From Candidatus Saccharimonadota bacterium (lineage in GTDB: Bacteria > Patescibacteriota > Saccharimonadia > Saccharimonadales > UBA4665), in NCBI GenBank assembly GCA_028286345.1, contig JAQBRT010000001.1, forward strand, positions 434,001 to 498,000: a stretch of DNA of 64,000 nucleotides, written 5' to 3'. A program made the position numbers and the translations under genes. Below are positions 62,355-64,000 of this stretch, one piece after another. Numbering within the stretch: position 1 is the stretch's first letter; the number at the start of each line of letters is the position of its first letter. The notes under the pieces were generated by a model, which saw only the letters and a program-made list of their open reading frames with translations, was not told the origin of the DNA and made no database searches.

Positions 62355-62969
62355 TTAAAGCCATGTTGATACACCACCGTGATGAGAACATGTGCCTGAA
62401 CGCGATTGACTAAAGCTATATGTACCATCAACGCATCGGGCGGTTGCGCCAGCAGGTGCGCTACTGCTTTCGTACGGACTACAAACCGTGTTGCCGGCAG
62501 AGTTTACATATGTACCATTTGGACAAGATGGTTGGGCAGGTGCAACATAGGTACCAACGGTTGTAACTTGGGTAACTGGCGGTTGAGTTATGGCCTCGCT
62601 TTTAAGGACTTTGTTGGTTTGCTTGCCATCGGTGAGTGTCAGCTCATACGTCAGCGTTTTTACACCATTGACTCCTGCTGTGGTGATCTTTGTTGTGCCT
62701 TTTGCGGTAGCTGCATCTTCGACAGTTGTGCTTTCAAAAACAATGGGCTGTGCTTCAGTAACAGTTTTAGTCGTGATAACTGGTACGTGTTTTGCGGGCT
62801 TAGCCGATGTCTGCTTGATTTTTGCAGCAGCATCACTAGAGTTAGCTCCGGTATTTGAATTGAGATTTTGATTGTGGCCGCCTGCGCTGACTAAAACAAG
62901 AGTTCCAAAAACCAATAATGCGCGTTTAGCGAACGATAGTCCCTTAAACCATACAAAGGCTTTTTTCAT
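62355..62969 (-). CDS. Secreted G5-domain and DUF3761 protein
   Basis: A 204-residue exported protein: basic N-terminus and one hydrophobic segment (about 15-30), a G5 domain (about 70-140, VTEAQPIVFESTTVED to SEAITQPPVTQVTTVGT), a cysteine-containing linker (CPNGTYVNSAGNTVC), and a C-terminal DUF3761 module (RCVDGTYSFSQSRSGTCSHH then GGV). G5 domains bind glycans or peptidoglycan. Probably cell-wall-associated. Confidence 0.9.
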   Translation of the reverse strand: MKKAFVWFKGLSFAKRALLVFGTLVLVSAGGHNQNLNSNTGANSSDAAAKIKQTSAKPAKHVPVITTKTVTEAQPIVFESTTVEDAATAKGTTKITTAGVNGVKTLTYELTLTDGKQTNKVLKSEAITQPPVTQVTTVGTYVAPAQPSCPNGTYVNSAGNTVCSPYESSSAPAGATARCVDGTYSFSQSRSGTCSHHGGVSTWL

Positions 62970-63036
62970 GCTAACTGTGACTATAAGCTATTTTTAAGAA
63001 TAAGTTAAGATTTGATATTAGTTATAATGCTTAAGT

Positions 63037-63615
63037 ATGACCGCCCGCACCCACGACCTAGCCGCCATAACCGCCCTCGGCGTTGTCTTTATATTGCGCC
63101 CGTCAGCAACTATCACCCTTAGCACGGCCATCGTTGCTGTTTTGGCGAACCTGATAGGCGGCATCACCCCAGACATCGACCAGCCCACCGCTCCACTTTG
63201 GCGTAACCTGCCAATTGGCAAATATTTTGGACGGATGTTTGGAATGCTCAATGGCGGTCACCGCTTCCTAACGCACTCATTAGTAGGACTATACTTGTTC
63301 GGCCTGGCTGCGCACTGGTTCTTGCAGCTTGTGCACCCAATCACTGGCAGTGTTGACCTCGACCTTGTCTGGCGAGCCTTTATGCTCGGTATGTTATCGC
63401 ACCTAGTCATGGACACACTCACCAAAGAGGGTGTGCCGTGGCTGCTACCGATACCTATTAAGTTTGGTGTGCCGCCGCTCAAGCGCTTGCGGATTACGAC
63501 GGGCAAGGCAGGCGAGACTCTGCTGGTGTTCCCGGCGCTCATCCTATTCAACATCGCCTTTTACTTTGCGCACTACCACCAATTACTCAACATTTTGCAC
63601 CGTCACATAACGTAG
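63037..63615 (+). CDS. YdjM/DUF457-family membrane metal-dependent hydrolase
   Basis: A 192-residue membrane protein of the YdjM (LexA-binding) family: THDLAAITAL, GGITPDIDQP, GGHRFLTHSLVG, and SHLVMDTLTKEGVPWLLPIP hold the conserved His and Asp residues likely to bind metal in the membrane. TATAAT (63023-63028) ends eight bases before the ATG: probably leaderless. Confidence 0.94.
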   Translation: MTARTHDLAAITALGVVFILRPSATITLSTAIVAVLANLIGGITPDIDQPTAPLWRNLPIGKYFGRMFGMLNGGHRFLTHSLVGLYLFGLAAHWFLQLVHPITGSVDLDLVWRAFMLGMLSHLVMDTLTKEGVPWLLPIPIKFGVPPLKRLRITTGKAGETLLVFPALILFNIAFYFAHYHQLLNILHRHIT

Positions 63616-63705
63616 TTGGCAAGCGACTTCTTCTCGGAGACAGCCGTACTTTGCAATGCCGATCAGGTCTGACATAATTCAATCAGTAATCAAACAGAGG
63701 GTATT

Positions 63706-64000
63706 ATGGCTAAAGTGCAGCGACGGGTAGACTATTACAAGATCACAGCTCAAGATGGAGATAATGGGCTCTTTGGAGAAAAGCTCAAGGAAATTTGCGA
63801 AAACTTAACTCCCCAACAAAGAGAAATGGGAGTGCACAGCACAAGTTTAAATATTGAGATTATTGACTCAGATTCAGGTGATAATCTGATAAGAGGGTCT
63901 ATAAAGCAGATTCGAAGCGTAGCTCCTAGTAAGCGCAAAAAGGGAAAAATTGAAACACGACCCGTCGAGCTCGAGGCCGATGAGGGTATAGACGAAAAGA
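63706..64000 (+). CDS. Unknown protein, cut by the window end
   Basis: The frame starts at ATG 63706 (MAKVQRRVDYYKIT) after GAGGG and stays open to the last base, giving at least 98 residues. It is charged and soluble so far (GLFGEKLKEICENLTPQQRE; a basic RKKGK stretch). CATAAT near 63673 may be a -10. No family recognised from the part seen. Confidence 0.7.
   Translation, partial: MAKVQRRVDYYKITAQDGDNGLFGEKLKEICENLTPQQREMGVHSTSLNIEIIDSDSGDNLIRGSIKQIRSVAPSKRKKGKIETRPVELEADEGIDEK

Overview
The window looks like a chromosomal segment of a Patescibacteria (CPR) bacterium, most plausibly Candidatus Saccharibacteria (TM7). Evidence: mid-range GC by eye, standard code with TGA as a stop, tRNA genes with encoded CCA, short gene spacing with many ATGA/TAATG overlaps, a membrane-anchored MurF-like ligase, and many small membrane or secreted proteins of no known family. 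The phylum is an inference from gene content; no rRNA is present. A recurring feature is a -10 box (TATAAT, TATACT, TACACT and similar) ending only 6-9 bases before the start codon. This implies many leaderless mRNAs and revises several starts.

Layout. 1-5.5 kb: end of ligA (no zinc-finger cysteines), a NUDIX enzyme, a possible small RNA, corA, a slipin, a VIT-like transporter, tRNA-Ala and tRNA-Phe. 5.6-16.7 kb is an accessory region. It holds a nucleotidyltransferase/small-protein pair resembling a toxin-antitoxin module, a tRNA-Gly with an unusual tertiary pair, a two-gene module of unknown function (four-helix membrane protein plus helical protein), a pilin-like protein, a secreted CHAP enzyme with a seven-bladed lectin-like propeller, a decayed gene, and small metabolic and regulatory genes. 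Short repeats resembling a tRNA 3' end punctuate it. 16.8-34.9 kb is mostly housekeeping: murF-like, ddl, leuS, rpmF, nusB, rnc, rpsP, khpA, trmD, NUDIX and hydrolase genes, nickel superoxide dismutase with its maturation peptidase, and an MFS exporter.

35.4-45.6 kb is a cell-surface locus. It has two paralogous secreted beta-rich proteins, two membrane-anchored immunoglobulin-like proteins (DUF916/PapD-like), an FN3-like protein and a 1190-residue fibre-like protein with an internal S74 chaperone domain. A histidine kinase/OmpR pair follows. 47.2-52.1 kb is a glycan-modification operon: polyprenyl-phosphate glycosyltransferase, GtrA-like flippase, and a GT-C-like membrane protein fused to a PIG-L deacetylase. 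52.1-55.5 kb holds a PAS kinase and response regulator divergent from a lone Dop/PafA (pupylation-type) enzyme. 57.9-59.2 kb is metK behind a SAM-riboswitch-like leader. The right end has secreted and membrane proteins, rarA, a G5/DUF3761 protein, a YdjM-like protein and a gene cut by the edge.

How the genes fit together: the core genes serve translation, RNA maturation and peptidoglycan precursor synthesis. The surface locus, glycan operon, pilin-like proteins and CHAP-lectin would together build and remodel a cell surface suited to contact with another cell, as expected for an episymbiont. That last link is inference.
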